From positions 124,001 through 188,000 of the forward strand of contig CAIQOO010000185.1 in assembly GCA_903873485.1 (NCBI GenBank): 64,000 nucleotides of DNA, written 5' to 3'. The position numbers and the translations under genes were made by a program. Origin of the DNA: an uncultured beta proteobacterium (lineage in GTDB: Bacteria > Pseudomonadota > Gammaproteobacteria > Burkholderiales > Burkholderiaceae_C). The notes beneath the pieces are model-generated. The model did not search any database, was not told where the DNA came from, and worked only from the letters and a program-made list of their open reading frames with translations. This document shows positions 45,657 to 54,653 of the stretch, one piece after another. Every line of letters begins with the position of its first letter. The first letter of the stretch is position 1.

Positions 45657-46591
45657 CAACAAACAACAAGCACGAAACCCTTGGGCTATGGCTGAGCGTG
45701 CTGGGGGTGTGCATTTTTGCCGTGACGCTGCCGATGACGCGGCTGGCCACCGGCACCGTTGACGCACCGCAGCTCTCGCCCTGGTTTGTCACCTTTGGGC
45801 GGGCCGCGCTGGCCGGCGCTTTGTCGCTGGCATTTTTACTGATGACCGACTCGGCCCTGCCGACACCCCGGCAACGCAAGCCACTGCTCATGGCACTGCT
45901 GGGCAATGCCATTGGCTACCCCTTGTTGCTGGGTTTTGCCTTGCGTCAGGTCACCTCCGGCCATGCGGCGGTAATCACCGCGCTGCTGCCCTTGGCCACC
46001 GCTGCCGTGGCAGCGCTGGTGCTGCACCAGCGGGCCCGGCTAAGTTTTTGGCTGTGCGCTGGCTTGGGCAGTGGGCTGGTGGTGGTTTTTTCGGTGCTGC
46101 GGGTCTATCAACAGGGCCACGGCTTTGGTTTTGAGTGGGCGGATGTGCTGCTGCTCGGCGCGGTGCTGGCTGCTGCCATCGGCTATGTGTATGGCGCCCA
46201 GGTCACCTACGCGCTGGGGGCCGAGCGGGTGATCTGCTGGGTCTGCGCGATGGCACTGCCGCTCACGGTGCCCGGCACCTGGCTGTGCTGGCCCACCCAC
46301 AGCGTCAACCCCTCGGCCTGGCTCGGACTGCTGTATGTGGGCGTGTTTTCGATGTGGGCCGGTTTTTTTGCCTGGTACCGCGGCATGGCCATGGGCGGTG
46401 CCCTGCGGGTCAGCCAAACCCAACTGTTGCAACCGTTCTTGAGCATTCTGGCTGCCGTGCCGCTGCTGGGCGAGCCGCTGGAGCTGATCACCCTGGGCTT
46501 TGCACTGACCGTGATGGCAACCGTTTTTCTGAGTCGGCGGCTGTCATCGCCAGCCCCCGCTTTCAACCCTGCGCCAAAGGACACTTCATGA
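45644..46591 (+). CDS. EamA/DMT family transporter
   Basis: A 315-aa inner-membrane protein with ten predicted helices in two EamA repeats (about 12-150 and 165-300), typical of drug/metabolite exporters. Examples are VCIFAVTLPMTRLATG in helix 1 and LYVGVFSMWAGFFAWYRGMA in repeat 2. ATG 45644 lies in repeat copy F and has no clear ribosome-binding site. The stop overlaps the aminotransferase start (46588-46591), which suggests the exported compound is linked to amino-acid metabolism. Confidence 0.88.
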   Translation: MTIRATNNKHETLGLWLSVLGVCIFAVTLPMTRLATGTVDAPQLSPWFVTFGRAALAGALSLAFLLMTDSALPTPRQRKPLLMALLGNAIGYPLLLGFALRQVTSGHAAVITALLPLATAAVAALVLHQRARLSFWLCAGLGSGLVVVFSVLRVYQQGHGFGFEWADVLLLGAVLAAAIGYVYGAQVTYALGAERVICWVCAMALPLTVPGTWLCWPTHSVNPSAWLGLLYVGVFSMWAGFFAWYRGMAMGGALRVSQTQLLQPFLSILAAVPLLGEPLELITLGFALTVMATVFLSRRLSSPAPAFNPAPKDTS

Positions 46592-47817
46592 GCGACACCA
46601 CTTCCCCCTGGCATCTGGCGCGCCGCGCTGCGCGCATGAACCCCTCGGTGATCCGCGAGATTTTGAAAGTCACCGAGAAGCCCGGCATCATCAGTTTTGC
46701 TGGCGGCCTGCCTTCAGCCAAGACCTTTCCGGTGGCCGAGTTTGAGGCTGCCTGCGCAAAGGTGCTCAAGGACGATGCGCCAGGCGCGCTGCAATACGCT
46801 GCCAGCGAAGGCTTCGGCCCGCTGCGCGAGCAGGTGGCCGCGCAGTTGCAAAGCCAGGCAGCGGCGGCAGGACAAAGCTGGCAGGTGAACCCGGCGCAGG
46901 TGCTGATCACCACTGGCTCGCAACAGGGGCTGGACTTGGTGGCCAAGGTGCTGATCGATGCCGGCAGCAAGATCCTGGTCGAGTCGCCCACCTACCTGGG
47001 CGCGGTATCGGCCTTCATCCCGATGGAGCCTGAAGTGCTCGGCGTGGCCAGCGATGACGAGGGTCTGGACTTAGCCGACCTGCGCGCCAAAGCCCAGGAT
47101 GCGCGGTTTTTCTACGTTTTGCCCAACTTTCAAAACCCGACCGGTCGCACCCTGAGCGAGAACCGCCGCGTCGCCTTGAGCCAGCTGGCCGCTGAGCTGA
47201 ATCTGCCGCTGCTCGAAGACAACCCCTACGGCGATTTATGGTTTGATGCCCCGCCCCACGCGCCCCTGACGGCCCGCAACCCCGACGGCTGCATCTACCT
47301 GGGCTCGTTTTCCAAGGTGCTGGCTCCAGGGCTGCGGCTGGGCTTTCTGGTAGCACCGAAGGTGGTCTATCCGAAGCTGCTGCAAGCCAAGCAGGCCGCC
47401 GACCTGCACAGCCCGGGGTTTAACCAGCGCATGATTGCCGAGGTGATGAAAGACGGTTTTCTGGATCGCCATGTGCCGACCATTCGCGCCCTGTACAAGG
47501 CGCAGCGCGATGCCATGCTGGCGGCACTGGCACAGCACTTTCCCGATGCCCTAAGCCAGCCCGGACAGTCCCTGACCTGGAACCGCCCGGCCGGCGGCAT
47601 GTTTTTGTGGGCGCGCCTGCCCCAAGGCATGAGCGCCGTGGATTTGCTGCCGTTTGCGCTGGCCAAGGGGGTGGCGTTTGTGCCCGGTGCCCCGTTTTAC
47701 GCCGATCACGGCGACGAGCGCACGCTGCGCCTGTCATTTGTCACCCCCAGTGTGGAAGAGATTCAGCGCGGGGTAGCGGCGCTGGCAGCCGCCATCAAGG
47801 CGCGCCAACCCGCCTGA
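46588..47817 (+). CDS. PLP-dependent aminotransferase (2-aminoadipate/aromatic transaminase-like)
   Basis: A 409-aa fold-type I aminotransferase of the LysN/aro8-like class, without an HTH domain. The family N-terminus IREILKVTEKPGIISFAGGLP, the PLP-binding GSQQGLDLVAK, VLPNFQNPTGRTLS and the Schiff-base lysine in LGSFSKVLAPGLRLGF are all present. Start at ATG 46588, overlapping the transporter stop. Substrate (aminoadipate, aromatic or branched amino acid) cannot be fixed. Confidence 0.9.
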   Translation: MSDTTSPWHLARRAARMNPSVIREILKVTEKPGIISFAGGLPSAKTFPVAEFEAACAKVLKDDAPGALQYAASEGFGPLREQVAAQLQSQAAAAGQSWQVNPAQVLITTGSQQGLDLVAKVLIDAGSKILVESPTYLGAVSAFIPMEPEVLGVASDDEGLDLADLRAKAQDARFFYVLPNFQNPTGRTLSENRRVALSQLAAELNLPLLEDNPYGDLWFDAPPHAPLTARNPDGCIYLGSFSKVLAPGLRLGFLVAPKVVYPKLLQAKQAADLHSPGFNQRMIAEVMKDGFLDRHVPTIRALYKAQRDAMLAALAQHFPDALSQPGQSLTWNRPAGGMFLWARLPQGMSAVDLLPFALAKGVAFVPGAPFYADHGDERTLRLSFVTPSVEEIQRGVAALAAAIKARQPA

Positions 47818-47937
47818 GTTCGGGGCCACGGTGCCTTGTCTGGCAGCGCACAGACTGCAGCCGCGCAGCTTGCCTAAACTGGGTGGGCATGGAGATCGCG
47901 TCCACCGGATCGGTCGCCAAAACCCAAGGAACCCAAA

Positions 47938-48201
47938 TGATGTGGCTGCCGTGGCTCGGTGTGATTTCAGGCTTGCTGGTGGTCGCTGCTGTCAGCCTTG
48001 GCGCTTTCGGGGCCAGGCGCTGGCGCAGCGCCACGCAAGCGCTCAATTGCAGACTCGAAGCGGCCCGCATTGACGACAAGGTGCCGCCGCCATCGCATGT
48101 GGGTGCCGTTTACCGGCGAGGTGGAATGGCTGCATCCCGAAGGGCGCAGGCGGTACTTTACCGGCAGCGTCACGTCGCTGCGCTACGAATTTTTGCCATG
48201 A
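47938..48201 (+). pseudogene. Possible frameshifted small membrane-protein gene
   Basis: AAGGAA precedes ATG 47938, and the frame begins with a good membrane helix (MWLPWLGVISGLLVVAAVSL) followed by ARRWRSATQALNCRLEAARID. After about residue 50 this frame becomes unconvincing, whereas the overlapping +1 frame looks protein-like (MWVPFTGEVEWLHPEG, RRRYFTGSVTSLRYEFLP) and stops at 48201. One small gene broken by a frameshift near 48090 would explain both. No family recognised. Confidence 0.3.
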
Positions 48202-48258
48202 CCGGGTGTCGGCAGGCCACAACCCGTCCCGGAGCGCCATCGCCTCGCTCAAGGGGTT

Positions 48259-48364
48259 CCCGTTCGGGCTGAGCTTGTCGAAGCCTTCGAGAACCCTTCG
48301 AGAACCCTTCGAGAACCCTTCGAGAACCCTTCGAGAACCCTTCGACAAGCTCAGGGCGAACGGG
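48259..48364. repeat. REP-type inverted repeat enclosing five 11-bp tandem units
   Basis: Left arm 48259-48283 begins CCCGTTCGGGCTGAGC and continues TTGTCGAAG. The right arm 48340-48364 (CTTCGACAAGCTCAGGGCG onward) is its complement with two mismatches. Between them CCTTCGAGAAC is repeated exactly five times (48284-48338). The arm core TTCGACAAGCTCAG is a widespread proteobacterial intergenic repeat. Confidence 0.9.
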
Positions 48365-48429
48365 AGAGTTTTGCATGCTTCTGTGCTCAACCCGGTGCCA
48401 TTGCCCTGCCAGTTCTAGATTTTTTACAT

Positions 48430-48484
48430 GATTTAAGGCTCCAGCCCTTTACCCGCCTGCGCTGACAGCTACAAATAGAAGAGC
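48430..48484 (-). repeat. Dispersed repeat, copy G
   Basis: Minus-strand copy just downstream of sco1: CTATTTGTAGCT, GTCA, GCGC, GGGTAAAGGGCT, GGAGCC. Intergenic, adjoining the sco1 stop codon. Confidence 0.8.
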
Positions 48485-48486
48485 AA

Positions 48487-49098
48487 TCAACCGGCTTGCC
48501 GCAACAACATCCGAATATCGGCCGCCGTCAATTCGGGCTGGGTGCCGTAGCGGGTAAACAGCCGCAACTTGCCCTTGGTGTCATAGACATAGCTGCCCGC
48601 CGTGTGGTCGATGGTGTAGCTGGTCGGTGTCGGGCCATCGACTTTTTTGTAATACACCTTGTAATCCTTGGCCAGCGCCGCTGTTTTTTCCGGGCTGGTG
48701 TGCAGTGCCAGAAAGCTCGGGTCAAAGTTCTCCATGTAGGCCTTGAGCATCTCGGGCTTGTCGCGCTCGGGATCGACGGTGACAAACAGTCCCTGCAAGC
48801 GTTCGCCATCTTTGCCCAGCAGCTTTTTGATCGCCACCATCTCGACCATTGAGGTCGGACACACATCGGGACATTGGGTGTAGCCAAAAAACACCATGAC
48901 CACTTTGCCGTGAAAGTCCTTGAGTGTTCTGGCTTGGCCATTGTGGTCAGTCAGGGCAAAATCTTTGGCGTAATCGGCACCCGTAATGTCGATCGCAGTG
49001 AATTTCTGCGCGCCCTCGGAACAAGCAACAAATAGGCTTGCAGCCCCCGTCCAGACTGCGCTGATAGCTATAAATTTCAGAGCTTTTCGTTTGTTCAT
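48487..49098 (-). CDS. SCO1/SenC family copper chaperone for cytochrome c oxidase
   Basis: A 203-aa thioredoxin-fold lipoprotein that delivers copper to the CuA site of subunit II. The copper ligands are the two cysteines of QCPDVCP and the histidine of TIDHTAGSYVYD. Lipobox LFVAC follows the hydrophobic core. The signal peptide core (AISAVWTGAASLF) is encoded by dispersed-repeat copy I. ATG 49098 was used; ATG 49107 and 49110 are also possible. Last gene of the ctaA-ctaB-sco1 run. Confidence 0.92.
   Translation of the reverse strand: MNKRKALKFIAISAVWTGAASLFVACSEGAQKFTAIDITGADYAKDFALTDHNGQARTLKDFHGKVVMVFFGYTQCPDVCPTSMVEMVAIKKLLGKDGERLQGLFVTVDPERDKPEMLKAYMENFDPSFLALHTSPEKTAALAKDYKVYYKKVDGPTPTSYTIDHTAGSYVYDTKGKLRLFTRYGTQPELTAADIRMLLRQAG
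49028..49083 (-). repeat. Dispersed repeat, copy I (inside sco1)
   Basis: Minus-strand copy in the signal-peptide coding part of sco1: AGCTCTGAAATTTATAGCT, ATCA, GCGC, GTCTGGACGGGGGCT, GCAAGCCTATTT. The frame is identical to that of copy H. Confidence 0.8.
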
Positions 49099-49190
49099 GG
49101 GATCCATCATAAACCGGCGGCAAATGGGGCATTCAATGGCCCTGGCAACAAAAACAAGGCCAAGATGGCACGGCGAGGCCACCGCCTGCG

Positions 49191-50096
49191 CTAGCCCAGG
49201 GCGTAATGGTCAATCAACAAAGCGGCAAACAGCAGGCTCAGGTGAATCAGCGAAAAGCGAAAGGTCTTGCGCGCCAGCAAGTCAGAGTAATCGCGCCACA
49301 GCCACCAGGCATGCAGGCAAAACCCGACGTTGAGCAGCAGCGCCGCCGCCAGATAAAGCCAGGAACTCATGCCGTAGATGAACGGCAGCAAACAGGCCGC
49401 CAACAGGATAAAGGTGTAGAGCAGCACCATCAGCCGGGTAAATTCATTGCCATGCGTTACCGGCAGCATCGGCAGGCCCGACTTGCGGTAGTCTTCCACC
49501 CGGTACAGCGCCAGTGCCCAGAAGTGCGGCGGTGTCCACAAAAAAATGATCAAAAACAGAATCAGCGCCTCCGGGCCAACCTGGCCGGCCATGGCCGCCC
49601 AGCCCAGCACTGGCGGCATGGCGCCAGAGGCTCCGCCAATCACGATATTTTGCGGTGTCAGGGGCTTGAGGATGACCGTGTAAATAACCGCGTAACCAAT
49701 GAAAGTGGCAAAAGTCAGCCACATGGTTAGCGGATTGACCAGCAGGTACAGCACGGCAGAGCCTATGGCACACAAGGTAGCGGCAAATAGCAGGGTTTGA
49801 CGGTCGCCCAACTCGCCCCTAGCAGTCGGTCGCCAGGCAGTACGCTTCATTTTGGCATCAATGCTTTTTTCAATGATGCAGTTAAAGGCCGCCGCCGCAC
49901 CCGCCACCAGCCAGATGCCCAGACAGGCGGCCAGCGCCACCCCAACCTGATGCAGCGACGGCAGACCCGGCACTGCCAGCACCATGCCAATCAGGGCACA
50001 AAAAACAATCAGTTGAATCACCCGTGGTTTGGTCAGCGCATAAAACTGGGCCAACACCGACAGCGCCGGGTTGACTGGCGGCGTTGACACGCTCAT
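49191..50096 (-). CDS. ctaB: Protoheme IX farnesyltransferase CtaB/CyoE
   Basis: A 301-aa UbiA-family membrane prenyltransferase that turns heme B into heme O. The prenyl-diphosphate motif region is [16 protein letters not shown], and [20 protein letters not shown] and [20 protein letters not shown] are typical. Start at ATG 50096 overlaps the ctaA stop by four bases (50093-50096); the frame open upstream lies inside ctaA. Confidence 0.95.
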   Translation of the reverse strand: MSVSTPPVNPALSVLAQFYALTKPRVIQLIVFCALIGMVLAVPGLPSLHQVGVALAACLGIWLVAGAAAAFNCIIEKSIDAKMKRTAWRPTARGELGDRQTLLFAATLCAIGSAVLYLLVNPLTMWLTFATFIGYAVIYTVILKPLTPQNIVIGGASGAMPPVLGWAAMAGQVGPEALILFLIIFLWTPPHFWALALYRVEDYRKSGLPMLPVTHGNEFTRLMVLLYTFILLAACLLPFIYGMSSWLYLAAALLLNVGFCLHAWWLWRDYSDLLARKTFRFSLIHLSLLFAALLIDHYALG

Positions 50097-51256
50097 GCGC
50101 TGGCCTCCAATCCTGGCGGAGTTTGAATTGGCCCGACCGACGCCGGCCCGGCGCGTGCCGCAACCCAGGTCAGGGTCAGCACCAGGGCGGCAGAACCACC
50201 GGTGTGCAACAGTGCCGCCAGCAACGGCCAGCCCAGCACCACATTGCCCAGGCCAGTGGCCAACTGCAAGCCAATCAGCGCCGCCAGCACGCGCGACTGG
50301 ACCCGCCACAGCTTGGTGCGGTTGAGTTGCCAGGCCAGCACCATCAGCAGGCACAGCACGCCGTAGGCCACCAAGCGGTGCACATAATGAATCGCCGTAA
50401 GCGCAGCAAAGCTGATATGTTCGCCCGCAGCGGTCAGGCCCAGTTCGCGCCAGATTTCAAAACCTTGCCGCAAGTCCATGTCAGGCCACCAACTGCCCTG
50501 GCAGGTCGGAAAATCGCCACACGCCAGCACGGCGTAATTGGCACTGACCCAGCCGCCTAACGCCACTTGCACCAGCACCAAGGCAAAACTCCACCGCAAC
50601 AGACGGCGCACACCGGCAGTCAGGTCCGGCAATGGCAAATCGGCCTCAACCTGCCCACGGACAACCTGCACGCACAGCAGCACCAGCAACACCAGGGCCG
50701 CCAGCAAATGCAGCGTGACGATGGCGGGAAACAGCTTCATGGTCACCGTCAGCGCACCAAATGCACCTTGCAGGCAGACCCACACCAAGGTCAAACTCGG
50801 CAACCAGGGCCAAACTGGCGCACCGGGCAGCTTGCGCTGGCGCCACCAGTCACGCCAGCTCAACACCGTCAGCAAGGTGATCAGCGCCCCGACGGCGGTT
50901 GCCAGGTAACGGTGCAGCATCTCGATCCAGGCTTTGGCTTGCGTGACCGGGCCGTCAGGCAGCAGGTTTTGTGCGGCGACGATATGCTCACCAGCCCCGA
51001 CAGGCGAGGTATTGCCATAACAACCCGGCCAGTCCGGGCAGCCCAAGCCCGAGTCGGTCAACCGGGTAAAAGCGCCAAACAGCACCAGATCAAAGGTCAA
51101 CAGCAGCGTGAACAGCCACAAACCCTGCCGCCGCTCAAGCGCAGTGCCATGCGGGTTGCGCCACCTGAGCCACAGCACCGGCCCCAGCGCCAACAGGGCA
51201 CCTACCAGCAGCAAGCTCGCCAGCGGCGACAGGTTATAAAGCGGCGTGGCGTTCAT
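50093..51256 (-). CDS. ctaA: Heme A synthase CtaA
   Basis: A 387-aa membrane protein with eight helices that oxidises heme O to heme A. Family features: the substrate helix [34 protein letters not shown] and [13 protein letters not shown] with the heme-ligand histidines, and [15 protein letters not shown]. It starts seven bases after the CxxxC protein gene. Works with CtaB to supply heme A to the aa3 oxidase. Confidence 0.95.
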   Translation of the reverse strand: MNATPLYNLSPLASLLLVGALLALGPVLWLRWRNPHGTALERRQGLWLFTLLLTFDLVLFGAFTRLTDSGLGCPDWPGCYGNTSPVGAGEHIVAAQNLLPDGPVTQAKAWIEMLHRYLATAVGALITLLTVLSWRDWWRQRKLPGAPVWPWLPSLTLVWVCLQGAFGALTVTMKLFPAIVTLHLLAALVLLVLLCVQVVRGQVEADLPLPDLTAGVRRLLRWSFALVLVQVALGGWVSANYAVLACGDFPTCQGSWWPDMDLRQGFEIWRELGLTAAGEHISFAALTAIHYVHRLVAYGVLCLLMVLAWQLNRTKLWRVQSRVLAALIGLQLATGLGNVVLGWPLLAALLHTGGSAALVLTLTWVAARAGPASVGPIQTPPGLEASA

Positions 51257-51262
51257 CGGACG

Positions 51263-51976
51263 TCACCGACCCGGCGCCGATGCTGCTGTTTCGTGCTGAC
51301 GACCGGGTGAATCCCACGCCACCGAAGCACGCAGCAGGTGCTCCATGTCGCGTTTGGCGCGACTGGCACCGGCACTGTCGAACACCGCTGGCAGGCGCAT
51401 CATGGCATTGCCCATTGGGTCCACCACAAAAATATAGTCGCGCATCGACTTGCCATCGGGCACCACCAGCCAGGACTGCAAGGCTTCAGGATCGATGCGG
51501 GCCACCGTGGCGCGGTCTTTTTGCAAGCCCTGATTCAGCGTGGCATCGATGCCAGCCAAGTCATTGACCAGCCAGACCCAGTCCACCCGCTCCATGTCTT
51601 TGCCGAGCATCAGACGCAACTGGCGCAACAGCAACAATTGCCGCTGGCAATCCTGTCCGCAGGCACCCCCATCCACTTTGACCAACAGCCATTGGGACTT
51701 CAGACTTGCCAATGGCAGCGGGCTGCCGTCGAGCCGACGGGCCACCCGGTCTGGCAAAGGCCGCGCCGGCGATATCAACTCACCCACCGCCGCTTTGCCT
51801 TGCGGGCGCAGCACATGGAGCGCCAGGTAAGACAAGATAACGGGCAGCGAACACACCAGCACAATGGCCAGCAACTTGAGCCGGCTGCGCACCAGTTCAG
51901 GAACCGGTGCATCGCCGGGCCGTGGCAGCGACAGCACGGTCAGGTCCAGCAGTTGGTCTTGCGGTGGTCGGCTCAT
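51263..51976 (-). CDS. Membrane-anchored protein with CxxxC motif, cytochrome oxidase assembly context
   Basis: A 237-aa protein with one membrane helix (about residues 33-55, LKLLAIVLVCSLPVILSYL) and a periplasmic domain that resembles a reduced SCO/thioredoxin fold. It has VDGGACGQDCQRQLLLLRQ with Cys-x3-Cys and IFVVDPMGNAMMRL near the end, where SCO proteins have their copper histidine region; that histidine appears absent. It lies between surf1 and ctaA and overlaps the surf1 stop by four bases. A thiol or copper role in oxidase assembly is inferred. No gene symbol is recognised. Confidence 0.75.
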   Translation of the reverse strand: MSRPPQDQLLDLTVLSLPRPGDAPVPELVRSRLKLLAIVLVCSLPVILSYLALHVLRPQGKAAVGELISPARPLPDRVARRLDGSPLPLASLKSQWLLVKVDGGACGQDCQRQLLLLRQLRLMLGKDMERVDWVWLVNDLAGIDATLNQGLQKDRATVARIDPEALQSWLVVPDGKSMRDYIFVVDPMGNAMMRLPAVFDSAGASRAKRDMEHLLRASVAWDSPGRQHETAASAPGR

Positions 51977-52689
51977 GCCGCATCCTTCTGACGCACACTG
52001 GCGACTACGAAAAAAATCAGCAGCGCCACGGCAATACCAAACCACTGAAAGGCATAACCCCGGTGCATGCCAACCCGATCTTCGGGCGGGTCCCAGCGGC
52101 GCACCAGCGCCGACCCGTCATCGCTGGTTTGCAGCAGCACCACCGGTTGCAGCGGCTGGTTGAGCAGACCGACAAAACGTGCCAGGTCCAGCCGGGACCA
52201 TAATTTGGTGGCCGCTTCGGGATGGTCTGGCATCAGGAAAAACTTCTTGGTCGAGGGTACCAAGGCAAGGCCGGTAATCTGCACCCGACCTGTCGGTGTG
52301 GCCACCACGGGCAACACGCCACGCCCCTGCGACCAGCCAATCCAGCCCCGGTTGACCAGAATGCGGGTATCGCTGCCGTCAATTCTTAGCGGAACAATGA
52401 CGTGGACTCCGGGCAAGCCCTTGTACTGACGGTTGTCCAGAAAGACCTGGTGCTGCGGCTCATATTCGCCCGTGGCCACGATGGGCGCATCACGAAGCTG
52501 TGCCGCATCCACCAGCGACTTGCCCACCTGAACCGCACCCAACTGGTTACGCGCAGCGCGCTGGTTCAGTTCAGCCTCAAGCCGATCACCCTTGCCGGAC
52601 TGCCACATGCCCAGATAAACAAACAGCCCCAAACCCGCTAGCAGGCCCAACAGGGGCAGCAACTTGAACTGAAAACGTAAATGGGTCAT
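51973..52689 (-). CDS. SURF1 family cytochrome oxidase biogenesis protein
   Basis: A 238-aa SURF1 protein with an N-terminal and a C-terminal membrane helix (about 9-27 and 210-230). It binds heme A and helps insert it into subunit I. Family patterns are LGMWQSGKGDRLEAE, QVFLDNRQYKGLPGVHVI and ILVNRGWIG. ATG 52689 was chosen. First of the surf1-CxxxC-ctaA-ctaB-sco1 run. Confidence 0.93.
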   Translation of the reverse strand: MTHLRFQFKLLPLLGLLAGLGLFVYLGMWQSGKGDRLEAELNQRAARNQLGAVQVGKSLVDAAQLRDAPIVATGEYEPQHQVFLDNRQYKGLPGVHVIVPLRIDGSDTRILVNRGWIGWSQGRGVLPVVATPTGRVQITGLALVPSTKKFFLMPDHPEAATKLWSRLDLARFVGLLNQPLQPVVLLQTSDDGSALVRRWDPPEDRVGMHRGYAFQWFGIAVALLIFFVVASVRQKDAA

Positions 52690-52783
52690 GAACAAATGGT
52701 AGAAGGCGCAAAGCCTGATTGTCCGTCAAGCGTGCCAAAGGCCAGTCCCGGATAATGGCGTGTCATTTTTGGGAAAGACCGCG

Positions 52784-52990
52784 ATGTTGGCAAAAATTTT
52801 GATTCTCTTGACCTTGGCAACCATTCTGGTCAGCTTGTTTAGCGCGCTGGCGCTGCTGTTCAAGAACGATGACGCATCCAAACGCAAGCGGGTGGTGCAG
52901 GCCCTGACAATCCGCATCGGGCTGTCGATTACCCTGTTTGTCTGCTTGCTGGCCAGTTTGTACTTTGGACTGATTCCGGGGCGCGGTTGA
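52784..52990 (+). CDS. Twin transmembrane helix small protein, DUF2909
   Basis: A 68-aa protein with two membrane helices (about 5-26 and 45-62) linked by the basic segment KNDDASKRKRVVQALTIR. It matches the DUF2909 type found with cytochrome oxidase genes in Burkholderiales. It is on the plus strand, opposite to the surrounding oxidase genes. A role in oxidase assembly is inferred from location only. Confidence 0.8.
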   Translation: MLAKILILLTLATILVSLFSALALLFKNDDASKRKRVVQALTIRIGLSITLFVCLLASLYFGLIPGRG

Positions 52991-53039
52991 CGACGCAGTG
53001 CCAAGCGCCCGGGCGGGTTGGGGGAGGCGCGCCTGAACG

Positions 53040-53903
53040 CTACAAAATATAGACAAACACAAACAGAATCAGCCACACCACATCGACAAAGTGCCAGTAC
53101 CAGGCAACAGCCTCAAAAGCAAAGTGGTTGTGCTCGGAAAAATGTCCGCTCATCCCGCGGCCCAGCATGACCATCAGCATGATGGTGCCCAGCGTGACGT
53201 GCAGGCCGTGAAAGCCGGTCAGGATGTAAAAAGTGGCGCCATAAACACCGGCACCCAGCGTCAAGCCCATTTCGGCGTAAGCATGGGCATACTCATAAAT
53301 CTGAAAGCCCATGAAGGTCATGCCCAGCGCCACCGTCATCGCCAAACCCCAGTTCAACTGGCTGCGCTTGCCCTTGATCAGCCCCCAATGCGCCCAGGTC
53401 AAGGTGGCACCCGAGGTCAGCAGCAGCATGGTGTTGATGGCCGGAATGCCCCAGGCATGCATCGGTGAAAACGGGTCGCCCAGCGGACCGGCACTGGGCC
53501 AGACACTGGTAAATTTTTCATAAGGCGTGAACACTGCCTCATAGCCACTGAGTTCAGGCAGCGATATCTGGCGGATGTAATACAGGGCACCAAAAAAGCA
53601 GGCGAAAAACATCACCTCAGAGAAGATGAACCAGACCATGCCGATGCGGTAAGAGCGGTCTTCCCATTGGGTGTAGGCACCCCGCAGGTTCTCGCTGATC
53701 AGTTCGCCAAACCAGCCCACCACCACATAGGTGATCAGCGCCGCACCCGCCAACATGCTCCAGACACCGGACGGTGTGCCATTGATTTTGAAGATGAAGC
53801 CCAGCGCCGTGAGAAAAACACCCACCGATAGGTAAGTGGAGTAACGGCTGGCTGCCGGCACATAGTAATGGCCCCGGGCGGCAGTGGTTGCGGCATGCGT
53901 CAT
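53040..53903 (-). CDS. ctaE: Cytochrome c oxidase subunit III
   Basis: A 287-aa seven-helix subunit III of the aa3-type oxidase. Visible features: SRYSTYLSVGVFLTALGF, WFIFSEVMFFACFFGALYY with the conserved Glu, and FHGLHVTLGTIMLMVML near the end, and WYWHFVDVVWLILFVFVY at the C-terminus. It starts 17 bases after ctaG. In several related clusters a DUF2970 gene lies between the two; none fits here. Confidence 0.95.
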   Translation of the reverse strand: MTHAATTAARGHYYVPAASRYSTYLSVGVFLTALGFIFKINGTPSGVWSMLAGAALITYVVVGWFGELISENLRGAYTQWEDRSYRIGMVWFIFSEVMFFACFFGALYYIRQISLPELSGYEAVFTPYEKFTSVWPSAGPLGDPFSPMHAWGIPAINTMLLLTSGATLTWAHWGLIKGKRSQLNWGLAMTVALGMTFMGFQIYEYAHAYAEMGLTLGAGVYGATFYILTGFHGLHVTLGTIMLMVMLGRGMSGHFSEHNHFAFEAVAWYWHFVDVVWLILFVFVYIL

Positions 53904-53920
53904 CGTGTGATCCTTCCGTG

Positions 53921-54478
53921 TCAGTTCGCCTTGACGGCTTCAAAAAATGCGTAAGAGAGCGTGACCGTTCCCAAGTCACGATCCATGTTGGGGTTGACGA
54001 CAAACACCACCGGCATGGTGCGGGTCTCGCCTGGCTGAAAGGTTTGCTGGCTAAAGCAAAAACATTCCAGTTTTTCAAAAAACCGGGTCGCTGCCGCTGG
54101 CGTGACACTGGGCACGGCTTGACCGACAAACACCCGCCCGCTGGTGTTTTTCACGGTGTAGTTGGTCCGGGTGATTTCGCCAGGGTGAACCCGCACCGAA
54201 AACTGTTCTGGCTTGAACTGCAGACCGACACCGGGCATGGTATGGCTTAAAAATTCGACTTTCACCGTACGGGTCAGATCGACCTGGGTATTCTGATCCG
54301 CCACGATGGGGGCTGAATTGGTCTTGCCGTTCAAGCCGGTCAGACGGCAAAACGCGTCATACAGCGGCACCATGGCAAAGCCAAAACCGACAAAAAACAG
54401 GGCTACCAGGCTCAGACGCACGGCCAGTCGGTGGTTGCTGTTCTGACGCTGTTGCGCTTCGGTCAGAGTGGTGCTCAT
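53921..54478 (-). CDS. ctaG: Cytochrome c oxidase copper assembly protein CtaG (Cox11)
   Basis: A 185-aa Cox11 family protein inserting CuB into subunit I. One N-terminal membrane helix (about 20-42) is followed by YDAFCRLTGLNG and a periplasmic Ig-like domain carrying the copper motif ECFCFSQQTF (Cys-x-Cys). ATG 54478 is chosen; its ATGA overlaps the stop of the 48-aa gene upstream. Confidence 0.94.
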   Translation of the reverse strand: MSTTLTEAQQRQNSNHRLAVRLSLVALFFVGFGFAMVPLYDAFCRLTGLNGKTNSAPIVADQNTQVDLTRTVKVEFLSHTMPGVGLQFKPEQFSVRVHPGEITRTNYTVKNTSGRVFVGQAVPSVTPAAATRFFEKLECFCFSQQTFQPGETRTMPVVFVVNPNMDRDLGTVTLSYAFFEAVKAN

Positions 54479-54621
54479 AGCGGCCGGTACTTCCATAGCG
54501 CGCCCAGAAACATCAGCAGCACAATCAAACCGACAAACAGTCCCAGGCGAACATTGGCCGCCTTGCGCTTGTCCCACTCTTCTGGGTCAAATTCGGGTTT
54601 GGGGGACACAGGCAGTTTCAT
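54475..54621 (-). CDS. Cytochrome oxidase small assembly protein (48 aa)
   Basis: A 48-aa protein: a charged N-terminus with FDPEEWDKRKAANVRLG and a single membrane helix (LFVGLIVLLMFLGALWKY). It corresponds to the small assembly protein found between ctaD and ctaG in Burkholderiales. Stop overlaps the ctaG start by four bases. Its precise role is unknown. Confidence 0.85.
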   Translation of the reverse strand: MKLPVSPKPEFDPEEWDKRKAANVRLGLFVGLIVLLMFLGALWKYRPL

Positions 54622-54653
54622 GGATTGACTCATTGACTCAAGCAGGAACGTAC

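Larger units (their letters stand above)
47818..48486. other. Gene-poor stretch between the aminotransferase and the sco1 cluster
   Basis: It holds a possible small membrane-protein gene that may be frameshifted (47938-48201), a REP-type inverted repeat with tandem 11-bp units (48259-48364), and dispersed-repeat copy G (48430-48484). Nothing else is recognisable. Confidence 0.6.

Noticed and set aside
48284-48338. Tandem 11-bp units considered as a CRISPR array
   Set aside because: Units are contiguous without spacers and lie inside an inverted repeat; no cas genes.
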